Below, piece after piece: positions 7,696 through 16,530 of a DNA stretch of 64,000 bases; position 1 is the first letter of the stretch, and every line of letters starts with the position of its first letter. The notes under the pieces are model-generated. The model worked only from the letters and a program-made list of their open reading frames with translations. It had not been told where the DNA came from and searched no databases. The position numbers and the translations under genes are program-made. The stretch is from Streptomyces ruber (GTDB lineage: Bacteria > Actinomycetota > Actinomycetes > Streptomycetales > Streptomycetaceae), in NCBI RefSeq assembly GCF_014648075.1, contig NZ_BMQK01000002.1:372001-436000 (forward strand). The letters run 5' to 3'.

Positions 7696-8520
7696 ATGCG
7701 ACGTCTGTTCCCCGTGACCGATGTGACCGAAGAGACAGCAGGGACAGCGGCCCGGAAGGCCGCGGACACCACCGACCGCGCATGGGAACTCGACGAACTG
7801 GCGGAGGCGTACGCGTACCCCGCCTCCGTCTCCGCCCCCGCCTCCACGGGAGCCCCCGAGCCCTGGCTGCGCGCCAACATGGTGTCCACCCTCGACGGCG
7901 CCGCCCAGCACGACGGGCACTCGAAGCCGATCTCGGGCGCGGCCGACATGCGGATCTTCGGCACCCTGCGGGCGCTCGCCGATGTGGTGGTCGTGGGCGC
8001 CGAGACGGTACGTCAGGAGGGGTACCGGCCGGCCCGCGCGCGGGAGGAGTTCGCGGAGCGCAGGAAGGCGGCCGGACAGGGGCCCGCGCCCGCCGTCGCG
8101 GTGGTCAGCGCGAGCCTGGACCTGGATTTCTCGCTGCCGCTGTTCACCTCCCCGCTCGTCCCCACCCTCCTGCTGACCGGTGCCGCCGCGGCGCCCGACC
8201 GGGTGGCCGCCGCGGAGCGGGCCGGCGCCCGGGTGGTCATCGCCGGGGACGGCACGGGCGTGGAGCCCGCGCGGGCCGTACGGGCCCTCGCCGGACTGGG
8301 CCACACCCGGCTGCTGACCGAGGGCGGCCCGCGCCTCCTCGGCCAGTTCGTGGCGGCCGGTGTGCTGGACGAGCTCTGCCTGACGGTCTCCCCCATGCTC
8401 ACCGCGGGGGACGCCCAGCGCGTCGCCGGAGGCCCTCCGGTCGCCGTGCCCCGCCGCTTCGAGCTGGTGTCCCTGCTGGAGGAGGAGGGCTTCCTGTTCA
8501 GCCGGTACCGGCGGAGCTGA
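7696..8520 (+). CDS. RibD C-terminal-type pyrimidine reductase family protein
   Basis: 274 residues. LRANMVSTLDGAAQHDGHSKPIS and the ADVVVVGAETVRQEGYRP loop belong to the dihydrofolate reductase-like RibD C-terminal domain, and LLTEGGPRLLGQFVAAGVLDEL is the conserved C-terminal signature. The deaminase domain of bifunctional RibD is absent. It is an NADPH-dependent reductase by family, probably acting on a pteridine- or pyrimidine-type substrate. No riboflavin genes are nearby. The ATG at 7696 follows a short 30-bp divergent region shared with the AFG1-like gene. Confidence 0.85.
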   Translation: MRRLFPVTDVTEETAGTAARKAADTTDRAWELDELAEAYAYPASVSAPASTGAPEPWLRANMVSTLDGAAQHDGHSKPISGAADMRIFGTLRALADVVVVGAETVRQEGYRPARAREEFAERRKAAGQGPAPAVAVVSASLDLDFSLPLFTSPLVPTLLLTGAAAAPDRVAAAERAGARVVIAGDGTGVEPARAVRALAGLGHTRLLTEGGPRLLGQFVAAGVLDELCLTVSPMLTAGDAQRVAGGPPVAVPRRFELVSLLEEEGFLFSRYRRS

Positions 8521-8524
8521 CACG

Positions 8525-8554
8525 GGGGCCGCGGGGTACCTGATACGCGGCCCC
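8525..8554. terminator. Hairpin after the reductase gene
   Basis: GGGGCCGCG (8525-8533) and CGCGGCCCC (8546-8554) form a 9-bp stem with a 12-nt loop, four bases after the reductase stop codon. Confidence 0.6.
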
Positions 8555-8648
8555 GTCCGCATCACGGGGCAGGATGGTTTCCGCGGGCCCGGTGCGGCCC
8601 GCGGCGGAACGAGGGCCCCGGGCCCTCGACAGGAGAAGGGCGCCAGCC

Positions 8649-9134
8649 GTGTTCCGAAGCGTTTTGATGATCGAGAAGGCCCTGACCTCCGCCGACGTGG
8701 AGTTCGTCACGACCCTGCACGGCGACGAACCGGTCTCCTTCCACGTGCTGCTCCAGCCCCGCGGCGACCAGGCCGACCGGTTGCTGCGCGCCATCGACGA
8801 CGTCGCCCTGGGCGCGCTGGACGAGGCGGCGCGCGAGGGCGAGACGCCCGAGGGCGACGAGGCGAAGGTCCCGGCGCGACAGGCCCTGGACGTCTCCCTG
8901 GTCGCCCTCCGCGCGGCCGGCCACGAGGCGGACGGCCGTCTCGTCGAGGACCACCCGCTGGACGCGCTCAAGACGCTGGTCGACGAGGCCGGCGCCGACG
9001 AGGTCATCGTGCTGACCGACCCGCACTACGTGGAGGAGTTCTTCCACCGCGACTGGGCGTCCAGGGCGCGGCACAAGGTCGGGGTGCCGGTGCTGAAGCT
9101 GTTCTCGCACGCCAAGGCGGGCAGGGACGCGTGA
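8649..9134 (+). CDS. Conserved hypothetical protein, possibly stress-protein-like
   Basis: 161 residues from the GTG at 8649, preceded by AGGAGAAGGG. The sequence (VLMIEKALTSADVEFVTTLH, then DPLDALK- and DEVIVLTDPHYVEEFFHRDW-like segments) suggests an alpha/beta fold of the universal-stress-protein/HUP type, but no nucleotide motif can be assigned with confidence. I believe orthologues are widespread next to murC in Streptomyces and are sometimes mis-named indole-3-glycerol phosphate synthase; there is no TIM barrel here. An internal ATG at 8667 is an alternative start. Confidence 0.75.
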   Translation: MFRSVLMIEKALTSADVEFVTTLHGDEPVSFHVLLQPRGDQADRLLRAIDDVALGALDEAAREGETPEGDEAKVPARQALDVSLVALRAAGHEADGRLVEDHPLDALKTLVDEAGADEVIVLTDPHYVEEFFHRDWASRARHKVGVPVLKLFSHAKAGRDA

Positions 9135-9210
9135 GCGGGCCCCCGCGCGCGGGGCATAGGCTGGGCCGCTGAACAGTCCGCCGTACCGTTACGCACACCA
9201 GGAGAGACGC

Positions 9211-10617
9211 ATGGCACCCGGCCTTCCCACCGCCATGGAGCGACCGCACTTCATCGGCATCGGCGGCGCCGGGATGTCGGGCATCGCGAAGATCCTCGCC
9301 CAGCGCGGGGCCCGGGTCGCGGGCAGCGACGCCAAGGACTCCGCGACCGCCGAGGCGCTGCGCGCGCTCGGCGCGACCGTGCACATCGGGCACGCGGCGG
9401 AGCACCTGGCGGACGACGCGAGCTGCGTCGTCGTCTCCTCCGCGATCCGCGCGGACAACCCCGAGCTGGCCCGCGCCGCGGAACTCGGCATCCCGGTGGT
9501 CCATCGCTCGGACGCCCTCGCCCGCCTCATGGACGGCCTGCGCCCGATCGCGGTCGCCGGCACCCACGGCAAGACGACCACGACGTCCATGCTCGCGGTC
9601 GCCCTGACCGAACTGGGCCTCGCCCCCTCCTACGCCATCGGCGGCGACCTGGACGCCCCCGGCTCCAACGCGCTGCACGGCGAGGGCGAGATCTTCGTCG
9701 CCGAGGCGGACGAATCGGACCGCAGCTTCCACAAGTACGCCCCCGAGGTCGCCATCGTCCTCAACGTCGAACTGGACCACCACGCCAACTACGCCTCGAT
9801 CGACGAGATCCACGAGTCCTTCGAGACGTTCGCGGGCCGCGTCGTGCCGGGCGGCACCCTGGTGATCGCGGCCGACCAGGAGGGCGCGCGGGAGCTGACA
9901 CGGCGGCTGGCGGACGCGGGCCCCGGCTCGCCGCGGACGGTGACGTACGGGGAGTCGGAGGGCGCGGACGTGCGCATCACCTCCGTGGTGCCCCAGGGCC
10001 TGAGGAGCGAGGTCACCGTGGAGCTGGACGGGACGCCGCTCACCTTCACGGTCTCCGTCCCCGGCCGCCACTACGCGCACAACGCGGTCGCCGCGCTCGC
10101 GGCGGGCGTCGCGCTCGGCGTCCCGGCGGCGGAGCTGGCTCCCGCCCTGGCCGCGTACACGGGCGTCAAGCGCCGCCTGCAGCTCAGGGGCGAGGCGGCG
10201 GGCGTCCAGGTGATCGACTCCTACGCCCACCACCCCACCGAGATGACGGCGGACCTGGAGGCCATGCGCGGCGCCGCCGCCGACGGCTCCCGCCTCCTGG
10301 TCCTCTTCCAGCCGCACCTGTTCTCCCGCACCCAGGAACTGGGCAAGGAGATGGGCGAGGCGCTGGCCCTCGCGGACCGGTCCGTGGTCCTGGACATCTA
10401 CCCGGCGCGCGAGGACCCGATCCCGGGCATCACCAGCGAGCTGATCATCGAGGCGGCGCGCGCGGCCGGTGCGGACGTGACGGCGGCCCACGACAAGGAC
10501 GGCGCCCCGGCGCTGCTCGCGGGAATGGCGACCCCCGGTGATCTCGTTCTCACCATGGGAGCGGGCGACGTCACCGACCTCGGCCCGCTGATCCTGGACC
10601 GCCTGAAGCAGCAGTAA
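9211..10617 (+). CDS. murC: UDP-N-acetylmuramate--L-alanine ligase
   Basis: 468 residues with full Mur ligase architecture. The N-terminal Rossmann domain is IGIGGAGMSGIAKIL, the central ATP-binding loop is AGTHGKTTTTSMLA, the metal/substrate segment is EADESDRSF and the C-terminal domain includes SYAHHPTEMTADLEA. It adds L-Ala to UDP-MurNAc, the first peptide step of peptidoglycan synthesis, in the cytoplasm. An AGGAGAG ribosome binding site precedes the ATG. TAGGCT near 9157 is a plausible -10 element. It lies outside the main mur/fts cluster and runs 14 bp ahead of msrB. Confidence 0.96.
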   Translation: MAPGLPTAMERPHFIGIGGAGMSGIAKILAQRGARVAGSDAKDSATAEALRALGATVHIGHAAEHLADDASCVVVSSAIRADNPELARAAELGIPVVHRSDALARLMDGLRPIAVAGTHGKTTTTSMLAVALTELGLAPSYAIGGDLDAPGSNALHGEGEIFVAEADESDRSFHKYAPEVAIVLNVELDHHANYASIDEIHESFETFAGRVVPGGTLVIAADQEGARELTRRLADAGPGSPRTVTYGESEGADVRITSVVPQGLRSEVTVELDGTPLTFTVSVPGRHYAHNAVAALAAGVALGVPAAELAPALAAYTGVKRRLQLRGEAAGVQVIDSYAHHPTEMTADLEAMRGAAADGSRLLVLFQPHLFSRTQELGKEMGEALALADRSVVLDIYPAREDPIPGITSELIIEAARAAGADVTAAHDKDGAPALLAGMATPGDLVLTMGAGDVTDLGPLILDRLKQQ

Positions 10618-10631
10618 GGGGCTGATTTCCC

Positions 10632-11039
10632 ATGTCGTACGACGTCGAGAAGCCGGACGAGCAGTGGCGGGCGGAACTGTCCCCGGCCGAGTACCAGGTC
10701 CTGCGCCAGGCGGGCACGGAGCGCCCGTTCACCGGTGAGTACACCGACACCAAGACCGAGGGCGTCTACTCCTGCCGCGCCTGCGGCGCCGAACTCTTCA
10801 CCTCGACCACCAAGTTCGAGTCCCACTGCGGCTGGCCCAGCTTCTACGACCCGAAGGACTCGGACGCCGTGGAGCTGATCGAGGACCGCTCCCTCGGCAT
10901 GGTCCGCACGGAGGTCCGGTGCGCCCGCTGCGGATCGCACCTCGGGCACGTGTTCGAGGGTGAGGGGTATCCGACGCCGACGGACCAGCGGTACTGCATC
11001 AACTCGATCTCGCTGCGGCTGACGCCGAGCGAGGGCTGA
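10632..11039 (+). CDS. msrB: Peptide-methionine (R)-S-oxide reductase
   Basis: 135 residues. The zinc-binding CxxC pairs CRAC and CARC, the motif FESHCGWPSFYDP and the catalytic Cys in RYCINSISL identify MsrB. It reduces methionine-R-sulfoxide in proteins using thioredoxin. An AAGGGG ribosome binding site and a 14-bp gap from murC suggest co-transcription, and a strong terminator follows. Confidence 0.95.
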   Translation: MSYDVEKPDEQWRAELSPAEYQVLRQAGTERPFTGEYTDTKTEGVYSCRACGAELFTSTTKFESHCGWPSFYDPKDSDAVELIEDRSLGMVRTEVRCARCGSHLGHVFEGEGYPTPTDQRYCINSISLRLTPSEG

Positions 11040-11053
11040 GACCCGCGTCGTCC

Positions 11054-11082
11054 GCGCCGCCCGGCACCGTGCCGGGCGGCGC
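11054..11082. terminator. Strong hairpin terminator of murC-msrB
   Basis: GCGCCGCCCGGCAC (11054-11067) and GTGCCGGGCGGCGC (11069-11082) form a 14-nt perfect inverted repeat around one central base. In practice this is a 12-bp stem with a small loop, 15 bases after the msrB stop. Confidence 0.8.
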
Positions 11083-11206
11083 GCGGTCACGTCGGCGCCC
11101 GGTGGCGTGCCGTGACGTATGAGCCCCGACACCGACCGATCGGCTGATGCGCCTTCGAGCGCGACGGCCGATGTGCGGACCCCCGGCCGGGCGGGAGGCT
11201 CGGGGC

Positions 11207-11857
11207 ATGTCGGTCATCGAAGTCGGTGAGCTGCGCAAGTCCTACGGGGGGCGCGCCGTCGTCGACGGGGTCTCCTGCGCCGTCGAGGAAGGCGAGATCT
11301 TCGGGATCCTCGGCCCGAACGGCGCGGGCAAGACCACCACCGTCGAGTGCGTCGAGGGGCTGCGCGTCCCCGACGCGGGGCGTGTCCGTGTGGCCGGGCT
11401 GGACCCGGTCGCCGAGCACGAGGCGGTGACCCGGGTGCTCGGCGTGCAGCTCCAGGAGAGCGAGTTGCAGGCCAAGCTTCGTCCAGGAGGCCCTGTCGAA
11501 CGCCGCACGGCACGCGGACGCCTCCCGCCTCGGCGTGACGCTCAGCTTCATGGGCGACGAGGTCACCCTGGACGTCCGCGACGACCGCCGGGGTTTCGAC
11601 CCGTTCGCCCTCCCGCCGCGCACCGGCACCGGCGGCTTCGGGCCCGACGGCATGCGCGCCCGCGCCGAACGCATCGCCGGGTCGCTCACCGTCGAGTCCG
11701 AACCGGGCTTCGGTACGGCCGTGTCGGCGCCCGCGAGCTGTTCATCAGCGAGGCCACGGTGAAGACCCATCTGACGCACCTGTACGCGTAGCTCGGCGTG
11801 AACGACCGCGCGGCGGCGGTGGCGACGGCGTACGAGCGGGGAATCCTCGGCGGCTGA
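11207..11857 (+). pseudogene. Composite pseudogene: ABC ATPase + histidine kinase + LuxR regulator fragments
   Basis: Three remnants are joined head to tail. (1) 11207-~11477: the first 90 residues of a DrrA-type ABC ATPase (MSVIEVGELRKSYGGR, Walker A GPNGAGKTTT, stopping at VQLQESELQAK), with a GGGAGG ribosome binding site. (2) ~11478-~11725, in another frame: the HATPase end of a NarL-type sensor kinase (FVQEALSNAARHADASR, DVRDDRRGFDP, GPDGMRARAERIAGSL, ESEPGFGTAV). (3) ~11726-11857, back in the first frame: the HTH of a LuxR response regulator (LFISEATVKTHLTHLYA, stop, LGVNDRAAAVATAYERGILG). The LuxR piece has a TAG at 11789-11791 where AAG/Lys is usual. This looks like successive internal deletions of an ABC-permease-kinase-regulator operon. 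Confidence 0.85.
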
Positions 11858-11893
11858 GCCCCGGTCCCGGGCGTCGGCGGCGGGTCCCGGGCG

Positions 11894-12769
11894 TCACAGG
11901 TCCTTGCGCAGCAGCCGGAGGACCTCCTCGGTCCTCCGCGCGGGCGCCGCCTGGGCGCTCAGCCGGTCCAGGGCCTCGCGGTGGATGACGACGTCGTCCG
12001 GCTTGTCGAGGTAGGCGGCCCCCGCCAGCCCGCCGAGATAGACGACGTCGGGCAGTTCCGGCGCCCGGAACCGGAACAGGTGGAACGCGCCGGAACGCAG
12101 CGCCGGATGCGGGCCGTTGCCGAACGGCATGATCTGCACGGTCACGTACGGCAGCCGGCCGACCTCGATCAGGTGGTCCACCTGAGCCCGCATCACCGCG
12201 GGGCCCCCGATCGGCCGCCGCAGCACGGTCTCGTCCAGGACGGCCCACAGGCGGGGCGGCTCGGGGCGGGACAGGAGCTCCTGGCGCCGCATGCGCAGCG
12301 CCCACGCGCGGTCCGTGACCTCGGCCGGTGCCTGCGGGTCGGCGGCGCTCAGCTGGGCACGGGCGTACGCCTCCGTCTGCAGCAGGCCGGGGACGAACTG
12401 CGGCTCGTACGCGCGGATGTGCAGGGCCGCCTGCTCCAGGCTGAGGTACGGGGTGAACCAGTCCGGCAGCACGTCCCGGTAGGTGTGCCACCAGCCGCGC
12501 TTGTTGGCCTCGCGGACCGAGGCCAGGAACGTGTCGATCTCCTGGCGGTCGCCGACGCCGTAGACCTGGAGGAGCTTCTCGACGTCCGGCAGGCGCAGCC
12601 GGGCCACCTTGGCGGACTCCATCCGGCGGATCGTGGAGTGGCTCACGCCGATCGCCGCGCCCGCGTCCTCGTACGACAGACCGGCCCGGCCGCGCAGCGC
12701 CTCGAGCTGCCTGCCGAGGATCATGCGCAGCACGGAGGGGGCGCCGCCCCAGTCGGTCTCCGCGGTCAC
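11894..12769 (-). CDS. XRE-family regulator with DUF5753 domain
   Basis: 291 residues. An N-terminal helix-turn-helix spans about residues 15-60 (QLEALRGRAGLSYEDAG, then IGVSHSTIRRMESAKV). It is followed by the DUF5753 domain typical of the large Streptomyces family whose members pair with small DUF397 proteins or sit beside RsbW-like kinases (WWHTYRDVLPDWFTPYLSLE, FVPGLLQTEAYARAQL, VQIMPFGNGPHPAL). No DUF397 gene is adjacent. The GTG start has a GGGGGAAG ribosome binding site. It is divergent from the ATP-binding protein gene at 13154, a common pairing suggesting the two act in one developmental or stress pathway; direct evidence is lacking. Confidence 0.9.
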   Translation of the reverse strand: MTAETDWGGAPSVLRMILGRQLEALRGRAGLSYEDAGAAIGVSHSTIRRMESAKVARLRLPDVEKLLQVYGVGDRQEIDTFLASVREANKRGWWHTYRDVLPDWFTPYLSLEQAALHIRAYEPQFVPGLLQTEAYARAQLSAADPQAPAEVTDRAWALRMRRQELLSRPEPPRLWAVLDETVLRRPIGGPAVMRAQVDHLIEVGRLPYVTVQIMPFGNGPHPALRSGAFHLFRFRAPELPDVVYLGGLAGAAYLDKPDDVVIHREALDRLSAQAAPARRTEEVLRLLRKDL

Positions 12770-13153
12770 GACACTTCCCCCTCACGTTCACACATCGGCC
12801 CGTGACGGGATGAGAGTCTGTCACGATCGTCCGCTGACGGAAGTCGAGCGGACGCAGCATGCCTCTGGCGCTTTGCAAATTTCAACTTGCCGGTTGCGAG
12901 TCGATGTTGGCAGGTGCCAGAGTGGTCGTGCCGCCCCCGTCCGGTGAACGCAGAGGCCGAACAGCCCCGTTGGGGGAGACGGGGTCGTACCGCTTCGCTC
13001 CGCGCAACGAGCCGCCGCAATGTCGCGGTGTCCGCGTGGCGTCCCGTGCTGTGCCGGGAGGGTGTGGCACCGGCACCGTCCGTGGTGCGCGGCGACACCG
13101 CTCGCCGTGCGTCGGCACCGATCATGGTGCGAGCTGACGAAAGGCGAACGGCG

Positions 13154-14059
13154 ATGGCTACGCCCTTCCTCCCCCAGCCGTCGGGCCGGCTGACCGGTGG
13201 CCCCCGGTCGTCGTCGGCCGACCGTCCGCACGAGGTCTCCCCGCTCCCGGCCCTGCCGGCACAGGCCCCGAAGCCGCGGTTCCCGGCCGGGGCCTCCGGG
13301 CCGGTCCGGTCCTCCGCGCCGCACTCGGACCCGCACCCTGCGCCGCGGAGCTCCCACCGCACCGCCGCGTTCGACCTGTCCGCGACGCCCTCCTCGGTGG
13401 CGGCGGCCCGCCGGACCGTACGCGTGCTGCTGGAGGCGTGGGGCGTCGACGACGACACGGGCGACAACGCCGTCCTGGTGGTCTCCGAACTCGTCACCAA
13501 CGCGCTGACCCACACCGGCAGCGTGCGGATCGTGTGCCGGCTGAGCTGGACGGGACGGCGGCTCCGGGTCGAGGTCGAGGACCAGAACGGCGGCGGGCCC
13601 CTTCCCCTGCGGCGGGAGCCGGGGGACGACGACCAGCACGGGCGCGGGCTGCTGCTGGTGGGCGCGTTGAGCCGCGACTGGGGTGTCAGGGACACCGCTT
13701 GCGGCTCGGGGCGCGTCGTCTGGGCCGAGCCGGCCTCCGGGGACTGCGAGAAGGCCGAGGAGCCCGAGGAGCGCGAGGGGCCGGAGGCCGGCGAGTCGTC
13801 CTCCAGCGGCAGCGGCGCGCCTTCCCCGGGCGGGCCGTCGTCGGCCGTCGTACGGCGTGCACCGGCTCCCGCGTTGCCGGTACGGGCGGTCGAACTGCCG
13901 TCGCGGGAGGTGGCGTTGTGGTCGAAGGGGGACCAGGTGCCGCCGTGGGAGGCCACGGCACCGTCGAGACCGGTCGCGCCGGCCCCCCGCCCCGGCCGGA
14001 CCGCCCCCCACCCGGCCACCGGAGGGCCCCTGTCCCATGGACCGGCCGTACATCCCTGA
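13154..14059 (+). CDS. RsbW-like ATP-binding protein (anti-sigma kinase family)
   Basis: 301 residues from the ATG at 13154 (AAAGG ribosome binding site); an in-frame ATG at 13124 is the alternative. A Pro/Ser-rich N-terminal stretch leads into a HATPase fold: FDLSATPSSVAAARRTVR, N-box SELVTNALTHTG, then VEVEDQNGG and HGRGLLLVGAL. A long Pro/Ala/Ser-rich C-terminal tail of about 120 residues follows and is probably disordered. Proteins of this class bind and may phosphorylate anti-anti-sigma factors. No partner sigma factor or antagonist is encoded beside it. The C-terminal end lies 14 bp before the PfkB gene. Confidence 0.8.
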   Translation: MATPFLPQPSGRLTGGPRSSSADRPHEVSPLPALPAQAPKPRFPAGASGPVRSSAPHSDPHPAPRSSHRTAAFDLSATPSSVAAARRTVRVLLEAWGVDDDTGDNAVLVVSELVTNALTHTGSVRIVCRLSWTGRRLRVEVEDQNGGGPLPLRREPGDDDQHGRGLLLVGALSRDWGVRDTACGSGRVVWAEPASGDCEKAEEPEEREGPEAGESSSSGSGAPSPGGPSSAVVRRAPAPALPVRAVELPSREVALWSKGDQVPPWEATAPSRPVAPAPRPGRTAPHPATGGPLSHGPAVHP

Positions 14060-14072
14060 CCAAGGATGGGGG

Positions 14073-15029
14073 GTGACCGAAACAGACATCGACGTGCTCG
14101 TCCTCGGCGGGGCCGGCGTCGACACGATCGTCCACGTGCCCGAGCTGCCGCTGCCCCCGGCCGACAGCCACATGGTGCCCGCCATCGAGACCCGTGCCGG
14201 GCAGACCGGCGACTTCGTGGCCCTCGGCCTGCACGCGCTCGGGCTGCGCACGCACCACCTCGACATGGTCGGCGACGACCACGAGGGCGACCTGGTCCGT
14301 GCCCTGCACCGGGAGCGCGGCATCCCGCTCACCGAGGTTCCCTCGCCCGCGGGCACCAAGCGTGCGGTGAACCTCGTCGGGCCGGACGGAGGGCGGCTGT
14401 CGCTCTACGACAGCACACGCGTGCGGGACGCCGACCGGCTCCCGGCGGACACCGTACGGTCCCTCGCCGCGGCCGCCCGCCACGTCCACGTCTCCCTCAC
14501 CCACCCCTGTGTCCACACCCTGCCGCTGCTGCGGGAGACGGCGGAGACGGCGGGACGGGCGAGGGCGACGGGGAGGGCGGGAGCTGCGGGAGCGACGATC
14601 TCGACCGACCTGCACGACTGGGACGGAGCGAACCCGTACCACGAGCCCTTCGCCCTCGCGGCCGACGTGGTGTTCCTGTCGGCCGCCGCGCTCCCGGACC
14701 CGGAGAAGACGATGCGGCGGATCGCCGAGCGGGGCCGGGCCCGGGCGGTGGTCGTCACGGCCGGTGCCGACGGGGCGTACCAGCTCGTCGACGGGGAGCT
14801 GAGCCACGTCCCGGCCGTCCGGCCCGCCGCTCCCGTCGTGGACTCCAACGGCGCGGGCGACGCGTTCGCGGCGGGTTACCTCTTCGGCATGCTGTCCGGC
14901 GAGCCGCCGTGGCGGTGCGGACGGTACGGGGCCGTCGCGGGGGCGCACGCCTGCACCGTACCGGCGACCGTCACCCATCCCCTCGGACGGGACGAACTCC
15001 TCGCCCGGGCCGCCCGGACGGCGGCCTGA
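14073..15029 (+). CDS. PfkB-family carbohydrate kinase
   Basis: 318 residues from the GTG at 14073 (AAGGATGGGG upstream); an in-frame ATG at 14037 would add 12 residues. An N-terminal VLVLGGAGVDTIVHVPELP and the C-terminal PfkB signature VVDSNGAGDAFAAGYLFGM, which holds the catalytic Asp and anion hole, are both intact. The sugar or nucleoside substrate is not predictable. It is immediately downstream of the ATP-binding protein gene and convergent with the conservon. Confidence 0.87.
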   Translation: MTETDIDVLVLGGAGVDTIVHVPELPLPPADSHMVPAIETRAGQTGDFVALGLHALGLRTHHLDMVGDDHEGDLVRALHRERGIPLTEVPSPAGTKRAVNLVGPDGGRLSLYDSTRVRDADRLPADTVRSLAAAARHVHVSLTHPCVHTLPLLRETAETAGRARATGRAGAAGATISTDLHDWDGANPYHEPFALAADVVFLSAAALPDPEKTMRRIAERGRARAVVVTAGADGAYQLVDGELSHVPAVRPAAPVVDSNGAGDAFAAGYLFGMLSGEPPWRCGRYGAVAGAHACTVPATVTHPLGRDELLARAARTAA

Positions 15030-15059
15030 GCCTCCGTGGCACCGTCCGGCGCCAGGGCG

Positions 15060-15656
15060 TCAGACGCCGCCCGTCGTCGCGAGGCGGGCCTCCGCCTGCT
15101 TCCGCGCCGTGTCCAGGACGGCCAGCAGGACCTCCTTGCTGGACGCGCGTTCGCGTACGTCGCAGAGGACGACCGGCGTCGACGGGTCCAGGTCCAGGGC
15201 CTCGCGGACCTGCTCGGCGGTGGCGTCCCGGCGCCCGTCGAAGCAGTTCACGCCGACGGCGAAGGGGATGTCGCGCGCCTCGAAGAAGTCGATGGAGGCG
15301 AAGGAGGCGTCCAGCCGGCGCGTGTCCGCCAGGACGACGGCGCCCAGCGCGCCGCTGGACAGGTCGTCCCACATGAACCAGAAGCGGTCCTGGCCCGGCG
15401 TGCCGAACAGGTACAGCACCAGCTCGGGCGAGATGGTGATGCGCCCGAAGTCCATGGCGACCGTGGTGGACGTCTTCTTCTCCACACCGGCCAGGTCGTC
15501 CACGCCGACGCTCGCCGCGGTGATCCGCTCCTCGGTCTCCAGCGGCGCCACCTCGCTCACCGAGCCCACCATGGTGGTCTTGCCCACGCCGAATCCACCC
15601 GCGATCAGGATCTTCAAGGCGGTCGGCAGGACCGGCTCAGAGCTGACGGATACCAT
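15060..15656 (-). CDS. cvnD: Conservon GTPase-like protein CvnD
   Basis: 198 residues. P-loop ILIAGGFGVGKTTMVGSVSE, then TTVAMDFGRITI and LFGTPGQDRFWFMWDDL (a DxxG-like switch with G-T-P-G-Q), then a VGVNCFDG guanine-specificity region. This is the small Ras-like/MglA-type GTPase of Streptomyces conservons. Its start overlaps the end of cvnC by 20 bp. It is the last gene of a four-gene conservon; the P450 that follows some conservons is absent here. Confidence 0.93.
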   Translation of the reverse strand: MVSVSSEPVLPTALKILIAGGFGVGKTTMVGSVSEVAPLETEERITAASVGVDDLAGVEKKTSTTVAMDFGRITISPELVLYLFGTPGQDRFWFMWDDLSSGALGAVVLADTRRLDASFASIDFFEARDIPFAVGVNCFDGRRDATAEQVREALDLDPSTPVVLCDVRERASSKEVLLAVLDTARKQAEARLATTGGV

Positions 15657-16011
15657 CCATCACCCTTTCGATGAGTTCCACGCTCGGCTGCTCGCTCAGC
15701 GAGGGCGGGGACTGGACAATGATCAGCTCGGCGTTGAGCAGGTCGCCGCAGAGCACCTTCACCACGCTCACCGGCAGATCTAACTGGCCGGCGATCTCGG
15801 CCACCGCCACCGCGCGGTCACGGCACAGCGAGAGGATCGCCATGGACTCCGGTTCCAGGTGATCCTGCTCGTGCTCGTGGTCGTGCCGCGCGACGATCAG
15901 TGTGATCAGCGTGAAGCTGTGCTGGCTGTGGCGGGTCCGGCCACCCGTGATGGCGTACGGCCGGACATGGCGTCCGGCCTGCTCATCGTCGAGCCACCGT
16001 GGGTCACGCAT
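15637..16011 (-). CDS. cvnC: Conservon DUF742 protein CvnC
   Basis: 124 residues. RHVRPYAITGGRTRHSQHSF followed by a winged-helix-like region (CRDRAVAVAEIAGQLDLPVS, VVKVLCGDLLNAELI) is the DUF742 pattern. These proteins form part of a membrane-associated complex with CvnA, B and D in the conservon model. The start codon overlaps the cvnB end by 8 bp. Confidence 0.93.
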   Translation of the reverse strand: MRDPRWLDDEQAGRHVRPYAITGGRTRHSQHSFTLITLIVARHDHEHEQDHLEPESMAILSLCRDRAVAVAEIAGQLDLPVSVVKVLCGDLLNAELIIVQSPPSLSEQPSVELIERVMDGIRQL

Positions 16012-16432
16012 CCTGGACGTGACCGGCCGCGGTCTCCACGCGCGGCGCGGCGGACAGGTACTTGCCGACCTGCTTGACCAGCGTTCCCATCTCGAACGCC
16101 ATCATCCCGACGTCGACCTCCTCCGAAGCGATGGCGGCGAGCCGCGCGCCCCGGCCGGCGGCGGTGACGAACAGGAACGCCCGCTCCATCTGGATGACCG
16201 TCTGCTGGACCTCTCCGCCGTGGAAGTGACGGGCCACGCCCCGGGCGAGGCTGTACATGCCCGAGCCGACCGCGGAGAGGTGTTCCGCGTCGTCGCGGCG
16301 GATGTCCTTCGACTTGCCGATGAGGAGGCCGTCACCCGACAGCACCACGGCGCAGCGGATCTCCGGAATCCGTTCCACCAGCCCGTCCAGGAGCCAGTCC
16401 AGCTGGGGACCGGAGTGTGCCTGCTCAGTCAT
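16004..16432 (-). CDS. cvnB: Conservon roadblock/LC7 protein CvnB
   Basis: 142 residues of the roadblock/LC7 fold (LDWLLDGLVERIPEIRCAVV, LSGDGLLIGKSKDIRRDDAE, MGTLVKQVGKYLSA). Roadblock proteins regulate small GTPases, here presumably CvnD. The ATG at 16432 has a GAGGAAC ribosome binding site. The 98-bp gap to cvnA contains a short imperfect tandem duplication (GGTGCGCCGGTC twice, near 16466 and 16496). Confidence 0.92.
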   Translation of the reverse strand: MTEQAHSGPQLDWLLDGLVERIPEIRCAVVLSGDGLLIGKSKDIRRDDAEHLSAVGSGMYSLARGVARHFHGGEVQQTVIQMERAFLFVTAAGRGARLAAIASEEVDVGMMAFEMGTLVKQVGKYLSAAPRVETAAGHVQDA

Positions 16433-16530
16433 TACTGATAGTTCCTCACAGTTAGTGGCGCCGGGGGGTGCGCCGGTCAGCTGGCGCATCGGGGGAGGTG
16501 CGCCGGTCGTGTGGCGCCCGCAGGCGCGCG

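Noticed and set aside
8649..9134. Annotation of this gene as indole-3-glycerol phosphate synthase
   Set aside because: At 161 residues it is too short and lacks the TIM-barrel active-site motifs of TrpC.
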